Assembly (NCBI GenBank): GCA_001296005.1
Contig: LJHR01000007.1
Span: forward strand, 40,598 to 104,597
Reading direction: 5' to 3'
DNA length: 64,000 nucleotides
Source: an alpha proteobacterium AAP38
GTDB lineage: Bacteria > Pseudomonadota > Alphaproteobacteria > Azospirillales > Azospirillaceae
Shown here: in pieces, positions 1-8,436 of the stretch
Position numbering within the stretch: position 1 is the stretch's first letter
How the letters are laid out: each line of letters opens with the position of its first letter
Made by a program: the position numbers and the translations under genes
The notes under the pieces: model-generated
What the model saw: the letters and a program-made list of their open reading frames with translations, nothing else
Database searches by the model: none
What the model was told of the DNA's origin: nothing

Positions 1-374
1 AGGTTCTGATAAACGGCATCCGCCGTGCCCTGGTACCAGCTGGTCTCGTTGATGCGCTGCTGGGCGGGCAGCAGATCGATGAATTCACCGATTTCACCGC
101 GCAGGAAGTTCCAGCCGCGCTGCAAATGCCGCAGCAGCGAATGCGACTTATACTGCGTGATGACCGAGATGCGACGGAAGCCGGAATTGATACAGTTGGA
201 CAGGGCGAAGTCGATGATGCGGAACTTGCCTCCGAAATGCACCGCCGGCTTGGCACGGCGGTCGGTCAGCTGCTTCAGCCGGCTGCCGCGCCCGCCCGCC
301 AGCACCAGGGCCAGCGCATGGCGCGGCGCCTGCCGCAGGTCACGGTCCAGACGCTGTTCGGACTGACTGGTCAC
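1..374 (-). CDS. glgC: Glucose-1-phosphate adenylyltransferase, 5' part
   Basis: This is the N-terminal part of ADP-glucose pyrophosphorylase, which makes ADP-glucose from glucose-1-phosphate and ATP for glycogen synthesis. The visible ~124 codons contain the nucleotide-binding signature [20 protein letters not shown], then [28 protein letters not shown] and the [18 protein letters not shown] stretch, all typical of GlgC. The remainder lies outside the left edge. The start is uncertain. In-frame GTG at 383, TTG at 377 and GTG at 374 all follow an AGGGAGG ribosome site at 386-392. The GTG at 383 is too close to it, so 374 or 377 is preferred. Family assignment is secure. Confidence 0.93.
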   Translation of the reverse strand, partial: MTSQSEQRLDRDLRQAPRHALALVLAGGRGSRLKQLTDRRAKPAVHFGGKFRIIDFALSNCINSGFRRISVITQYKSHSLLRHLQRGWNFLRGEIGEFIDLLPAQQRINETSWYQGTADAVYQN

Positions 375-899
375 CAATTCCACATCCTCCCTGATGTCGC
401 GCGGCTCTGTCGCGCTGTGCCGACCGCTTCGACCGGCGGCTCATTCAACCGGGATGGTGTCACATGCTGCGTGCCGGGTCACGTATGGATACGTATGTTG
501 CGTGTGCAATCGCGGGCAAGGCAGACAACGAAAAGGCGAAAGGCCCGGATCGGCCCCAATCGGCACCGCAGCACGACATGCCCCCGAATGTCTGCCTATT
601 TTTTAATCTGTCACATTTTTAGCCGCTGAATCGGGGTGCCTCGAATGGATGCATCCCCATCATCATGCTGATTAAAAACAGTTTTTCCTGAAAAGTCGCC
701 GTCAGAAACAGCACATTTTTTGTGCATATAGCCGGTTTTCAGGCGGAGTCGCGGGTCCGCGGGGTGGATTCCATTCAGGCGTCCGGCTGCAACAGCGTAG
801 GGATTCCGCCGCTTTGCACAACGGCACGGACTTTGAATAGAGGAGCAGCGGCGTGTGCGGCGGCCGGTCGGCCCCGTGCCCACAAGAATGGGGAGCCAG
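375..899. other. Intergenic region between glgC and amtB
   Basis: About 520 bases separate the divergent glgC and amtB starts and I find no credible gene in it. It is relatively AT-rich around 590-730 and contains a small hairpin GCACA-T5-TGTGC near 711-725. I looked for a sigma-54 type GG-N10-GC promoter before amtB, as expected for a nitrogen-regulated ammonium transporter, and found no convincing match. No glnK/glnB-like reading frame is present here. Confidence 0.5.
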
Positions 900-2189
900 A
901 TGAATCGTATGTTGAAGACCCTTTTCGCGGCGTGCCTGGCATTGGTTCCGGGCGTGGCCCTCGCTCAGGACGCGGCACCGACCCCGACGCTGGACAGCGG
1001 CAATACCGCATGGCTGCTGACGTCCACGGCGCTGGTGCTGTTCATGACCATTCCTGGTCTGGCGCTGTTCTATGGCGGCATGGTCCGCAAGCTGAACGTC
1101 CTGACCATGGCGATGCAGAGCTTCGCCATCACCGCCCTGATTTCGGTCCTGTGGGCCGTCGTCGGTTTCAGCCTGGCCTTCGGCCCCGGCAACCTGTTCA
1201 TCGGTGACCTCAGCCGGGCCTTCCTGTCCGGTCTTGAGGTTGGCAGCCTGTCGGGCAGCATCCCGGAATCGGTGTTCATCACCTTCCAGATGACCTTTGC
1301 CATCATCACCCCGGCGCTGATCACCGGCGCCTTTGCTGACCGCATGAAGTTCTCGGCCCTACTGCTGTTCACGGCCCTGTGGTCGCTGATCGTCTACAGC
1401 CCGGTCTGCCACTGGGTGTGGGGCGGCGGCTTCCTGATGGGCGATGGCGTGCTGGATTATGCCGGCGGCACCGTCGTTCACATCAATGCCGGTGTTGCCG
1501 GCCTGGTCGCGGCCATCGTTCTGGGCAAGCGCAAGGGCTATGGCACCTCTGACATGAAGCCGCACAACCTGGTCCTGTCGCTGATCGGCGCGGCCATGCT
1601 GTGGGTGGGCTGGTTCGGCTTCAACGCCGGCTCCGCTGTGGCCGCTGATGGCCGTGCGGGCATGGCCATGCTGGTGACGCAGATCGCCGCCGCCACCGCC
1701 ACGCTCGCCTGGGTGTTCGTGGAATGGGGCGTGAAGGGCAAGCCCTCCGTGCTGGGTGCCGTTTCCGGTGCCGTGGCCGGTCTGGTCGCCATCACCCCGG
1801 CTGCTGGTTTCGTCGGTGTTGACGGTGCGCTTGGCATCGGCGTCGCCGCCGGCGTCATCTGCTACTTCGCTTCCACCACGCTGAAGCATGCGCTGAAGTA
1901 TGACGACAGCCTGGATGTCTGGGGCGTGCATGGTGTCGGCGGTATCGTCGGTGCCGTCCTGACCGGTGTCTTCGCCAAGGCCGCTATCGGCGGGACCGCC
2001 GGCGCCCTGGAAGGCAATATCGGCCAGGTCTGGACCCAGATTTACGGCATCGGCGCCACTGTCCTGTGGTCCGGCATCGCCACCACCATCATTCTCTACG
2101 TCGTCAAGGCCATCACCGGCCTGCGCGTGGACGAGGATGCGGAACGTGACGGCCTGGATCTGGCGCTGCATGGCGAAAGCATCCAGTAA
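900..2189 (+). CDS. amtB: Ammonium transporter AmtB
   Basis: Trimeric inner-membrane ammonium channel, 429 residues. Residues 1-22 form a cleavable signal peptide (MNRMLKTLFAACLALVPGVA then LAQ), followed by about eleven hydrophobic segments. The AmtB twin histidines are visible in GGTVVHINAGVAG (about residue 197) and DVWGVHGVGGIVGAVLTG (about residue 350). FYGGMVRKLNVL is the conserved loop after helix 1. The frame is open upstream to 855, but the signal peptide and the GGGAGC ribosome site place the start at 900. P-II genes usually sit beside amtB; none is visible here. A strong terminator follows. Confidence 0.95.
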   Translation: MNRMLKTLFAACLALVPGVALAQDAAPTPTLDSGNTAWLLTSTALVLFMTIPGLALFYGGMVRKLNVLTMAMQSFAITALISVLWAVVGFSLAFGPGNLFIGDLSRAFLSGLEVGSLSGSIPESVFITFQMTFAIITPALITGAFADRMKFSALLLFTALWSLIVYSPVCHWVWGGGFLMGDGVLDYAGGTVVHINAGVAGLVAAIVLGKRKGYGTSDMKPHNLVLSLIGAAMLWVGWFGFNAGSAVAADGRAGMAMLVTQIAAATATLAWVFVEWGVKGKPSVLGAVSGAVAGLVAITPAAGFVGVDGALGIGVAAGVICYFASTTLKHALKYDDSLDVWGVHGVGGIVGAVLTGVFAKAAIGGTAGALEGNIGQVWTQIYGIGATVLWSGIATTIILYVVKAITGLRVDEDAERDGLDLALHGESIQ

Positions 2190-2216
2190 GTCTCAGGCCC
2201 CGGCCTGAAAGACAGA

Positions 2217-2253
2217 CCGCCGCACCGGGCGCCCGGTGCGGCGGTTTTGTTTT
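2217..2253 (+). terminator. Rho-independent terminator after amtB
   Basis: A perfect inverted repeat with 14-base arms (CCGCCGCACCGGGC and its complement, centre 2230/2231) is followed by TTTTGTTTT. It ends the amtB transcript. Confidence 0.88.
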
Positions 2254-2265
2254 GGGAACGGTTGA

Positions 2266-2350
2266 TGTCGCATGCGGTCCGTCGGGACCTTATGCGACCT
2301 AAGACGGATCGCTTATTTCGTAGGTCGCATAAGCGCGAGCGCATGCGACA
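2266..2350. repeat. Nested inverted repeat (85 bp)
   Basis: The outer arms are TGTCGCATGCG at 2266-2276 and its complement at 2340-2350. A small hairpin GGTCC-GTCG-GGACC lies at 2277-2290. The inner arms are CTTATGCGACCTA at 2289-2301 and its complement at 2321-2333. It lies between the amtB terminator and the convergent 3' end of the next gene. It looks like a REP/BIME-like intergenic element rather than a second terminator, because it has no T tract. Confidence 0.75.
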
Positions 2351-2362
2351 AGCCCCGCCCCT

Positions 2363-3340
2363 TCACTCCACCGTCAACACCACCTTACCCGTCGCCTTGC
2401 GGCCCGACAGCAGGTGGAAGGCCTGGGCATACTCCGTGATGGGCAGCGCGTGCGACACATGCGGTCGCAGCTTCCCCTGCCCCCACAGGGCCAGCAGTTC
2501 CATCAGGCTCTGGCCCAGGCGCTGCGGGTTATGTTTGCGGTAGGCCCCCCAGAACAGACCCAGCACTGCACAATTCTTGACCAGCAGCAGATTGGCCGGC
2601 ACCTGCGGGATGCGCCCCGCGGCATAGCCGATGGTGATGATCCGCCCGCACCAGGCCATGTTGCGCAGGGCTGCGTCGAAATAATCCCCGCCTACCGGAT
2701 CGAACACGACATCCACCCCCTTAGGCGCCAGTTCCTTCAACCGGGCTTTCATGTCCTCCGCCGTGTAGTCGATCACCTCATCCGCGCCATGGTCGCGGGC
2801 CACGGAAAGCTTTTCCGGCGATGATGCCGCCGCGATGACCCGCGCGCCCATGGCCTTGCCAATCTCCACCGCCGTCAGGCCAACCCCGCCCGACGCGCCC
2901 AGCACCAGCAGGGTTTCCCCAGGCTTCAGTTGCGCGCGGTCGGTCAGGGCCAGGTGGGAGGTGCCATAGGCAACAGGGAAGCCAGCGGCGGTGGCGAAAT
3001 CCATGCCGTCCGGGATCGGCAGGACCGCACCCGCCTCCACCACCGTTTCCTCCCGGAACGCCCCCTTGGCCGACAGGGCCATGACCCGCTGCCCCACCTT
3101 CAGGTGCCGCACACCATCGCCCAGTTCCGTCACTACGCCCGCGCATTCCATGCCGGGGGTAAAGGGAAAGGGCGGCTTCTCCTGATACTTGCCCTCGATG
3201 ATCAGGGTATCGGCGAAGTTCAGCGCCGCCGCCTTGATGGCGATCCTCACCTCGCCCGTACCCAGCGGCAGCGCCTCCACCTCTTCCAGCACTAGGCTTT
3301 CCGGCTGCCCGAATCCCTTGCACAGCAGCGCCTTGGCCAT
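2363..3340 (-). CDS. Quinone oxidoreductase family protein (zinc-free MDR)
   Basis: Medium-chain dehydrogenase/reductase of the NADPH:quinone oxidoreductase group, 325 residues. The N-terminal GroES-like fold contains AALNFADTLIIEGKYQ and PGMECAGVV. The Rossmann motif is LVLGASGGVGLTAVEIGKAMGA, followed by DVVFDPVGGDYFD. There are no structural zinc cysteines, so it is the zinc-independent type. The frame is open further upstream, but the GGGGAGGAATAG site fits ATG at 3340. An 18-base palindrome lies just upstream at 3363-3380. The substrate cannot be told from sequence. Confidence 0.88.
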   Translation of the reverse strand: MAKALLCKGFGQPESLVLEEVEALPLGTGEVRIAIKAAALNFADTLIIEGKYQEKPPFPFTPGMECAGVVTELGDGVRHLKVGQRVMALSAKGAFREETVVEAGAVLPIPDGMDFATAAGFPVAYGTSHLALTDRAQLKPGETLLVLGASGGVGLTAVEIGKAMGARVIAAASSPEKLSVARDHGADEVIDYTAEDMKARLKELAPKGVDVVFDPVGGDYFDAALRNMAWCGRIITIGYAAGRIPQVPANLLLVKNCAVLGLFWGAYRKHNPQRLGQSLMELLALWGQGKLRPHVSHALPITEYAQAFHLLSGRKATGKVVLTVE

Positions 3341-3362
3341 CTCTATTCCTCCCCTTGGTTCA

Positions 3363-3380
3363 TTCAAACAATTGTTTGAA
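3363..3380. promoter_or_regulatory. Palindromic operator TTCAAACAATTGTTTGAA
   Basis: A perfect 18-base palindrome centred about 30 bases before the oxidoreductase ATG at 3340. The CAAAC-N4-GTTTG layout resembles operators of TetR-family regulators such as the fatty-acid-responsive PsrA type. No TetR gene is adjacent, so the regulator is inferred to be elsewhere. A related site occurs at 47110-47126. Confidence 0.6.
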
Positions 3381-3404
3381 GTGTGACGGGGAGTGGATGG
3401 CGGG

Positions 3405-4376
3405 TCAAGAGGGTGGCGCCTGCATCCGCGCCAATATCCCCTGCGCCATCTCCTCCACCCTTGCCCGCAGCGCATCGGGTGCCCGCACCAGCACCTCTGG
3501 TCCTAACCCCAGCAGCAGGCGGGCCGCCTGATCAACCGTCTCGAACGGCAGGGTGATGTCGGCCCAGCCATCAGCATCCACCGGCCCCGCCGCTGCCACG
3601 GCTTCGGCGGCATAGGCACCCTGGCGGGACAGCAGATCACGGCCCCCCGCGCTGACCGAGAGGTCCGCCCGTTCGGGACGCAGCCTTTCCTCGAATTCCG
3701 CCAGATGCCCTGCCCAGAAACCGGGCAGGTGAAAATCCACGGGCCGCACGAACCCGTCCCGTGTCACCGTCAACGTGCGGATGGACGCCACCTTGAACAC
3801 CAGGGCGCGGTCCCCGGACAGCGCCGCGAAGTACCAGGTGCCAGCCTTCAGGACCAGACCCAGCGGATCGATGGTCCATTCCCGCTCCCCCTTCCAGCTC
3901 TCGTACCGCATCACCACCCGCCGGCAATCCAGCACGGCGCGGGCCAGATCGGGCAGGAACGGCGTCGGTTCGGCCACGCGGTACCAGTCGGCGGCATCCA
4001 GGTGGAAACGGTCGCCCATGCGGCCCGCCTCCTCCCGCGCCTGGGCCGGTAGGGCCAGCATAAGCTTGTTCCAGGCCCTTGCCGCCGCCTGCCCCACGCC
4101 CAGCGCACCGGCCAGCCCCGGCAGGCCGATGGTGAACATCGCCTCCGCCTCGTCACTGGCCAGCCCGGTCAGACGGGTGCGGTAACCTTCCAGCAGTTGG
4201 AACCCGCCGCCCGGCCCCCGGTCGCCATAGACGGGGACACCCGCCGCGCTCAACGCGTCAATGTCGCGATAGATGGTGCGTTCCGACACTTCCAGTTCCG
4301 CCGCCATCTGCGCCGCCGTCAGGCCACCGCGCAGTTGCAGCAGCAACAGCAGCGAAAGAAGCCGGCTCGCCCGCAT
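3405..4376 (-). CDS. WYL-domain transcriptional regulator (YafY-like)
   Basis: Regulator of 323 residues. Residues 1-60 are a DeoR-type winged helix-turn-helix (RASRLLSLLLLLQ, then TAAQMAAELEVSERTIYRDI). A linker follows, and the C-terminal half carries the WYL ligand-sensing region, seen in RVVMRYESWKGE and LKAGTWYFAALSG. ATG at 4376 (MRASRLLS) is preferred over 4403 because it matches the family N-terminus and has a GGGGGG ribosome site. It is divergent from the DUF1579-like gene and a CTGACA-N5-TGTCAG repeat lies between them, so it probably controls both directions. Confidence 0.85.
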   Translation of the reverse strand: MRASRLLSLLLLLQLRGGLTAAQMAAELEVSERTIYRDIDALSAAGVPVYGDRGPGGGFQLLEGYRTRLTGLASDEAEAMFTIGLPGLAGALGVGQAAARAWNKLMLALPAQAREEAGRMGDRFHLDAADWYRVAEPTPFLPDLARAVLDCRRVVMRYESWKGEREWTIDPLGLVLKAGTWYFAALSGDRALVFKVASIRTLTVTRDGFVRPVDFHLPGFWAGHLAEFEERLRPERADLSVSAGGRDLLSRQGAYAAEAVAAAGPVDADGWADITLPFETVDQAARLLLGLGPEVLVRAPDALRARVEEMAQGILARMQAPPS

Positions 4377-4396
4377 TTTCGCCCCCCGACAATTAA

Positions 4397-4413
4397 CTGA
4401 CACAGGATGTCAG
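4397..4413. promoter_or_regulatory. CTGACA-N5-TGTCAG operator
   Basis: An inverted repeat with 6-base arms and a 5-base spacer in the divergent intergenic region. WYL regulators commonly bind TGACA/TGTCA dyads at their own promoters, so this is the likely autoregulatory site. Confidence 0.6.
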
Positions 4414-4478
4414 GTATAGCGCGGCACAATGTCCCCGTCGCCCGGCAAAACGGGCAAGACCATCGGATGGAGGGAAAA

Positions 4479-5042
4479 ATGACTGATGAGACCGGCGGCA
4501 TCGCCCGCCGCCCCGTGCTGCAATCGGTCCTTGGACTGGCCGTGGGTGTTGCCACCGCCGGACTGCCGGCAGCGGCAACAACGCCGGCAGAGGGCCGGCC
4601 CGGCGATTTCAATTTCCTGGCCGGCGAATGGCGGATCAGCCATCGCCGTCTGAAGCCGGAGACGGGCGAATGGGATGAGTTCACGGGCGAGGCCACCTGC
4701 TGGACCATCCTGAACGGGGCCGGCAGCATCGAGGAACTGCGCATTCCTGCTCGCAACTTCGCCGGTGTGGGTATCCGCCTGTTCGAGACGGACCGGAAAA
4801 TCTGGTCGGATTTCTGGGTGAACGCCAAAAGCGGGATGCTGACCACCCCCGGCCTGACCGGCATCTTCCGCAATGGCGAAGGCGTGTTCGAGGCAGACGA
4901 GATGGATGGCGATCAGCCTATCAAGGTACGCGGCACCTGGGACCGCATCACGCCCAACAGCCACCGCTGGTATCAAACCGTCTCACACGACGGCGGCAAG
5001 ACCTGGCAGGTGAACTGGACCATGGATTGGGTGCGGGCTTGA
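4479..5042 (+). CDS. Secreted DUF1579-like protein
   Basis: Protein of 187 residues. The N-terminus holds an arginine pair before a hydrophobic stretch (ARRPVLQSVLGLAVGVATAG), ending near AAATTPA, so export by the Tat or Sec route is likely. The mature part starts with DFNFLAGEWRISHRRLKP and continues FTGEATCWTILNGAGSIEE, the pattern of lipocalin-like DUF1579 proteins. No catalytic residues can be named. The start at 4479 follows GGAGGGAAAA. It is divergent from the WYL regulator, which suggests the pair forms one regulatory unit. Confidence 0.75.
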   Translation: MTDETGGIARRPVLQSVLGLAVGVATAGLPAAATTPAEGRPGDFNFLAGEWRISHRRLKPETGEWDEFTGEATCWTILNGAGSIEELRIPARNFAGVGIRLFETDRKIWSDFWVNAKSGMLTTPGLTGIFRNGEGVFEADEMDGDQPIKVRGTWDRITPNSHRWYQTVSHDGGKTWQVNWTMDWVRA

Positions 5043-5052
5043 GGCGGAAATG

Positions 5053-5077
5053 GGGCGCGGCGGATCAGGCCGCGCCC
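5053..5077. terminator. Hairpin between convergent genes
   Basis: GGGCGCGGC, a 7-base loop, and GCCGCGCCC lie between the convergent ends at 5042 and 5087. There is no clear T tract, so termination is inferred from its position. Confidence 0.45.
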
Positions 5078-5086
5078 TCAAACGCA

Positions 5087-5887
5087 TCAGAATGTAAAGC
5101 GCACGCTGGCCTTCACCGGCACCGACCAGCGGCTGCCGGTATTGTTGATGCTGGCCAGCCCCAGGCCACCAATATCGGCGTCATCATCATTCAGATCACC
5201 GGAATAGCGCAGGCCCGTCTCCAGCCCCACCGACAGGGCCGGGGCCGCCTGCCACAGGAAGCCGATATCCAGACCCGCCCCCCAGACGGTGCTGTCGCCA
5301 TAGAAGCGGACATTGTTCAGGGCAATGTTCGCATCGGGGATGGTGAAGGTGGCATTGATCTTATCCACCCACTGCACACTGGCCCGGCCCGCGACATAAG
5401 GATGGAAATCCCCGCCATCGGTCAGGAAATAGCGGTAGCCCGCATCCAGGCCCCAGTATTTGTAATCATCAAAGCGGCCAAACACCGGCAGGGTGGTGTT
5501 CAGCGCCGGGACTGCGGCCCCGCCCACCTGCAACCGTCCGCCATCGGCCCAGCCATAGGTCAGGGCACCGAACAGTTCCGACTGTCGATCCAGGCCATAA
5601 GCAAACTCACCCTGCACGGCGTAGAGCGTGCCATAGACATCCTCGTAATCACGCGACTCAATCTGCAAGGTGGCGGCCACCCCGGCCAACGAGGGGTTCA
5701 GCGCTCCCAGATTGGCGACCGGCGCATTGGTGCCGCCATGGACATCACCGTCCAGAACAAATTCCGGCCCGCCGCTCAGGCTGAAGGATAATTCCCCCGC
5801 CTTGGGCGTGCCCGACGGGGCGGCCAGGGCGGGAAGGCAAAGCGCGGTGGCCAGGAAGGTACCGGCGGCAATGGCATTCTTGTTCAT
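5087..5887 (-). CDS. Outer membrane beta-barrel protein
   Basis: Protein of 266 residues with a Sec signal peptide (MNKNAIAAGTFLATALCLPALA, then AP). Alternating amphipathic strands follow, such as YGTLYAVQGEFAYGL, LSVGLETGLRYSG and the final VPVKASVRFTF. The terminal phenylalanine is the usual BAM-recognition signature. This suggests a monomeric outer-membrane barrel similar to OmpA-like or Opa-like surface proteins. The frame opens earlier, but AAGGAGC before ATG 5887 fixes the start. Function and ligand are unknown. Confidence 0.78.
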   Translation of the reverse strand: MNKNAIAAGTFLATALCLPALAAPSGTPKAGELSFSLSGGPEFVLDGDVHGGTNAPVANLGALNPSLAGVAATLQIESRDYEDVYGTLYAVQGEFAYGLDRQSELFGALTYGWADGGRLQVGGAAVPALNTTLPVFGRFDDYKYWGLDAGYRYFLTDGGDFHPYVAGRASVQWVDKINATFTIPDANIALNNVRFYGDSTVWGAGLDIGFLWQAAPALSVGLETGLRYSGDLNDDDADIGGLGLASINNTGSRWSVPVKASVRFTF

Positions 5888-6064
5888 TATCGAAGCTCCT
5901 TGGAGGTCGGTTCCCTGGTGGCAACATGTGCGCACCTGTGCCGATCTCTACGGCGCCCCGATACGGGCGGATCAGACAACCAATGGCCTAAACGGCTCCG
6001 AAAATTGGCGGGTCTTGACTTTCCCGAACCCCTACCCCCGGCATAATCCGGGTTGGAAACCGGG

Positions 6065-6277
6065 TTACCTCTTGATGCCCTCGTCGGTCAGCACCACCAC
6101 CGGATATCCGCGATATTCCGCCGGCGCCCCATGGTCGGGGCCTGCCACGCGCAGGAAGATGCGCCCTTCCCCGATGCCGGTGCCCACCACGGGGCGGCCC
6201 GCGTCCGTCAGTTCCTTGAACAGGGTGCGGGCGGCATCGGCGAGGGGGTGCTTTTCGGGAATCTGCGGATCGGTCAT
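6065..6277 (-). CDS. Small hypothetical protein (70 aa)
   Basis: A 70-residue soluble protein beginning MTDPQIPEKHPLADAARTLF and containing GRPVVGTGIGEGRIFLRVAG and YRGYPVVVL. The composition is protein-like and codon use matches the neighbours. The start at 6277 is chosen because earlier in-frame codons encode an improbable low-quality extension. There is no clear ribosome site. I do not recognise a family. Confidence 0.5.
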   Translation of the reverse strand: MTDPQIPEKHPLADAARTLFKELTDAGRPVVGTGIGEGRIFLRVAGPDHGAPAEYRGYPVVVLTDEGIKR

Positions 6278-6822
6278 GGGGCTTTTTGGGCTCTGATTGG
6301 GTCGGGCGACACTCTGCCCCACCCGCCAGACGGGGTCCAGCCCGGCTTTCAGACCCCGGCCCGGATGCAACCGTACCCCCCCGTCACCGCATAACAACGG
6401 TTCCATGCGTCGCTCGCAAAACCATCACGATGCGCAAGAACGACTTTGGTCGCGGGGCCAATTTCGGTAACGGCGTTACATAAATCATGGTAACCGGTTA
6501 CCATAAAAATGCTTACATCTTAATGCCTTATTCCCATTGGGGATTTTTGGTATCGGGAACAAAATTACCGGGTTCGCACTACAAAATTGGTACTGCGGGT
6601 GCCCGACCGATCCTGTCGCCCGCCACCGTCATTCCTTTCCGTCAGGCGGGAAAAGCCTTTCCGACCATGACGCGGCGCACCCGGAAAGCTTCACAAAGAT
6701 TACCGGATGCGTCATCGTGCGAAACCATAATGACGGCCGGCATAATCCTGAAACGGAACACCGGCACCCTGGGTCGCCTGCCGAGACTTTAGGAACTTTT
6801 CCAAGAGGGGGAATCGGATCGC
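6278..6822. other. Long intergenic region upstream of pntAA
   Basis: About 545 bases without a credible gene. It contains an AT-rich island (6480-6600), an imperfect dyad GTAACG-G-CGTTAC at 6467-6479 and a perfect palindrome at 6487-6504. The short open frames here have unlikely composition. The pnt promoter must lie in this region, but I cannot fix its -10 and -35 with confidence. Confidence 0.5.
6487..6504. promoter_or_regulatory. LacI-type palindromic operator
   Basis: ATGGTAACCGGTTACCAT is a perfect 18-base palindrome with a central CG, the layout of LacI/GalR-family operators. It lies about 320 bases upstream of pntAA, and no LacI-family gene is visible nearby. Confidence 0.55.
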
Positions 6823-7980
6823 ATGAAAATCGCCATTCCGAAGGAGCGCCGGGCGCATGAGCTGCGTGTCGCAGCCACGCCGGATACGGTGCGCAAATAT
6901 ATCGGGCTGGGTTTCGAGGTTGTGGTGGAAACGGGCGCCGGCCTGGGTTCCGCCATTACCGATGATGCCTTCACCGCCGCCGGGGCGACCATCGCCGCCG
7001 ACGTCACCAGCACCCTGACCGGTGCCGACATCATCCTGAAGGTTCAGCGTCCGCTGGCCGAGGGTGAGGGCGATGTGAATGAGCTGGCGCTGATCAAGGA
7101 AGGTGCCATCCTGATCGCCGGCCTGTCGCCCTATGGCGCGCCGGAAACGGTGGCCGCCTATGCCGCCGCCAAGATCGACGCCTTTGCCATGGAGTTCATG
7201 CCGCGCATCACCCGCGCACAAAGCATGGACATCCTGTCGAGCCAGTCGAACCTGGCTGGTTACCGCGCCGTGATCGAGGCCGCGAACGAGTTTGGCCGCG
7301 CCTTCCCCATGATGATGACCGCCGCCGGTACGGTTCCGCCGGCCCGTGCCCTGATCATGGGTGCCGGTGTCGCCGGTCTGCAGGCCATCGCGACCGCCAA
7401 GCGCTTGGGCGCCGTGGTGAGCGCCACTGACGTGCGTCCGGCCACCAAGGAACAGGTGGAATCTCTGGGCGGCACCTTCGTCGCCGTCATGGATGAGGAA
7501 TTCCAGCAGGCACAGACCGCCGGCGGCTACGCCAAGGAAATGTCGAAAGAGTATCAGGCCAAGCAGGCGGCCCTGATTGCCGAGACGATCAAGAAGCAGG
7601 ATATCGTCATCACGACGGCCCTGATCCCCGGTCGCAAGGCCCCGATCCTGGTCACTGACGACATGCTGAAGACCATGAAGCAGGGCGCGATCCTGGTGGA
7701 TCTGGCCTGTGAACAGGGTGGCAATGTCGAAGGCGCCGTGGCCGGTGAGGTCGTGGAAAAGTACGGCGTGAAGATCGTGGGCCGCATCAACATGCCGGGC
7801 CGCATCGCCGTGGACGCCTCCGCGCTGTATGCCAAGAACCTGCTGAACTTCATCACGCCCTTCGTGGACAAGGACACGAAGACGCTGAAGATGAATTGGG
7901 AAGATGACGTGGTGAAGGGCACGGGCCTGACCCGTGACGGCGCTGTTGTCCACCCGTCGTTCAACAAGCCCGCCGCCTGA
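6823..7980 (+). CDS. pntAA: NAD(P) transhydrogenase subunit alpha part 1
   Basis: Soluble NAD(H)-binding domain I of the proton-translocating transhydrogenase, which couples hydride transfer between NADH and NADP+ to the proton gradient and supplies NADPH. The 385 residues begin [20 protein letters not shown]. They include the alanine-dehydrogenase-like fold with [20 protein letters not shown] and the nucleotide-binding [19 protein letters not shown] (about residue 180), followed by the mobile-loop region. The three-gene split form is usual in alphaproteobacteria. Gaps of 11 and 16 bases to the next two genes indicate one operon. Confidence 0.96.
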   Translation: MKIAIPKERRAHELRVAATPDTVRKYIGLGFEVVVETGAGLGSAITDDAFTAAGATIAADVTSTLTGADIILKVQRPLAEGEGDVNELALIKEGAILIAGLSPYGAPETVAAYAAAKIDAFAMEFMPRITRAQSMDILSSQSNLAGYRAVIEAANEFGRAFPMMMTAAGTVPPARALIMGAGVAGLQAIATAKRLGAVVSATDVRPATKEQVESLGGTFVAVMDEEFQQAQTAGGYAKEMSKEYQAKQAALIAETIKKQDIVITTALIPGRKAPILVTDDMLKTMKQGAILVDLACEQGGNVEGAVAGEVVEKYGVKIVGRINMPGRIAVDASALYAKNLLNFITPFVDKDTKTLKMNWEDDVVKGTGLTRDGAVVHPSFNKPAA

Positions 7981-7991
7981 GGAGCCAGATA

Positions 7992-8420
7992 ATGATCCTT
8001 GCCAATGCGGACAGCGGTGCGGAACTGCTGAACAATCTGGATGCCGCGCGTGAGCAGGCAGTCCAATTGACCGAACGCATTTCGATGCTGGAGGCGCAGC
8101 TTGCCAATGCTGGCGGCATGCCCTTCATCGTCATCGGCCTGACCGTCTTCGTGCTGGCCTGCTTCGTGGGCTATTACGTCGTCTGGAAGGTGACGCCGGC
8201 CCTGCACTCCCCCCTGATGGCCGTGACCAACGCTGTGTCGTCGGTGATCATCGTCGGTGCGTTGATCGCTACCGGTGCCGCCGATAACGGCCTGTCCGCC
8301 CTGATGGGTTTCCTGGCCATCGTGCTGGCCAGCGTCAACATCTTCGGCGGCTTCATGGTCACACAGCGCATGCTGTCCATGTACAAGAAGAAGGCGCCAT
8401 CCGGCGCCGCCAAGAAGTGA
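7992..8420 (+). CDS. pntAB: NAD(P) transhydrogenase subunit alpha part 2
   Basis: Membrane part of the alpha subunit, 142 residues, forming half of domain II, the proton channel. An N-terminal amphipathic helix ([20 protein letters not shown]) precedes about three to four membrane helices, including [20 protein letters not shown] and [21 protein letters not shown] lysine-rich tail ends the protein. A GAGGAG site precedes ATG 7992. It is the middle gene of the pnt operon. Confidence 0.95.
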   Translation: MILANADSGAELLNNLDAAREQAVQLTERISMLEAQLANAGGMPFIVIGLTVFVLACFVGYYVVWKVTPALHSPLMAVTNAVSSVIIVGALIATGAADNGLSALMGFLAIVLASVNIFGGFMVTQRMLSMYKKKAPSGAAKK

Positions 8421-8436
8421 TCGGGGAGGAACCATA

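Noticed and set aside
375..899. Sigma-54 promoter for amtB
   Set aside because: GG and GC pairs exist, but with spacings of 8, 11 or 13 instead of 10, so none was accepted.
6487..6792. Small open frame with an ATG inside the palindrome upstream of pntAA
   Set aside because: The composition is not protein-like, there is no ribosome site, and the ATG is part of an operator-like dyad.
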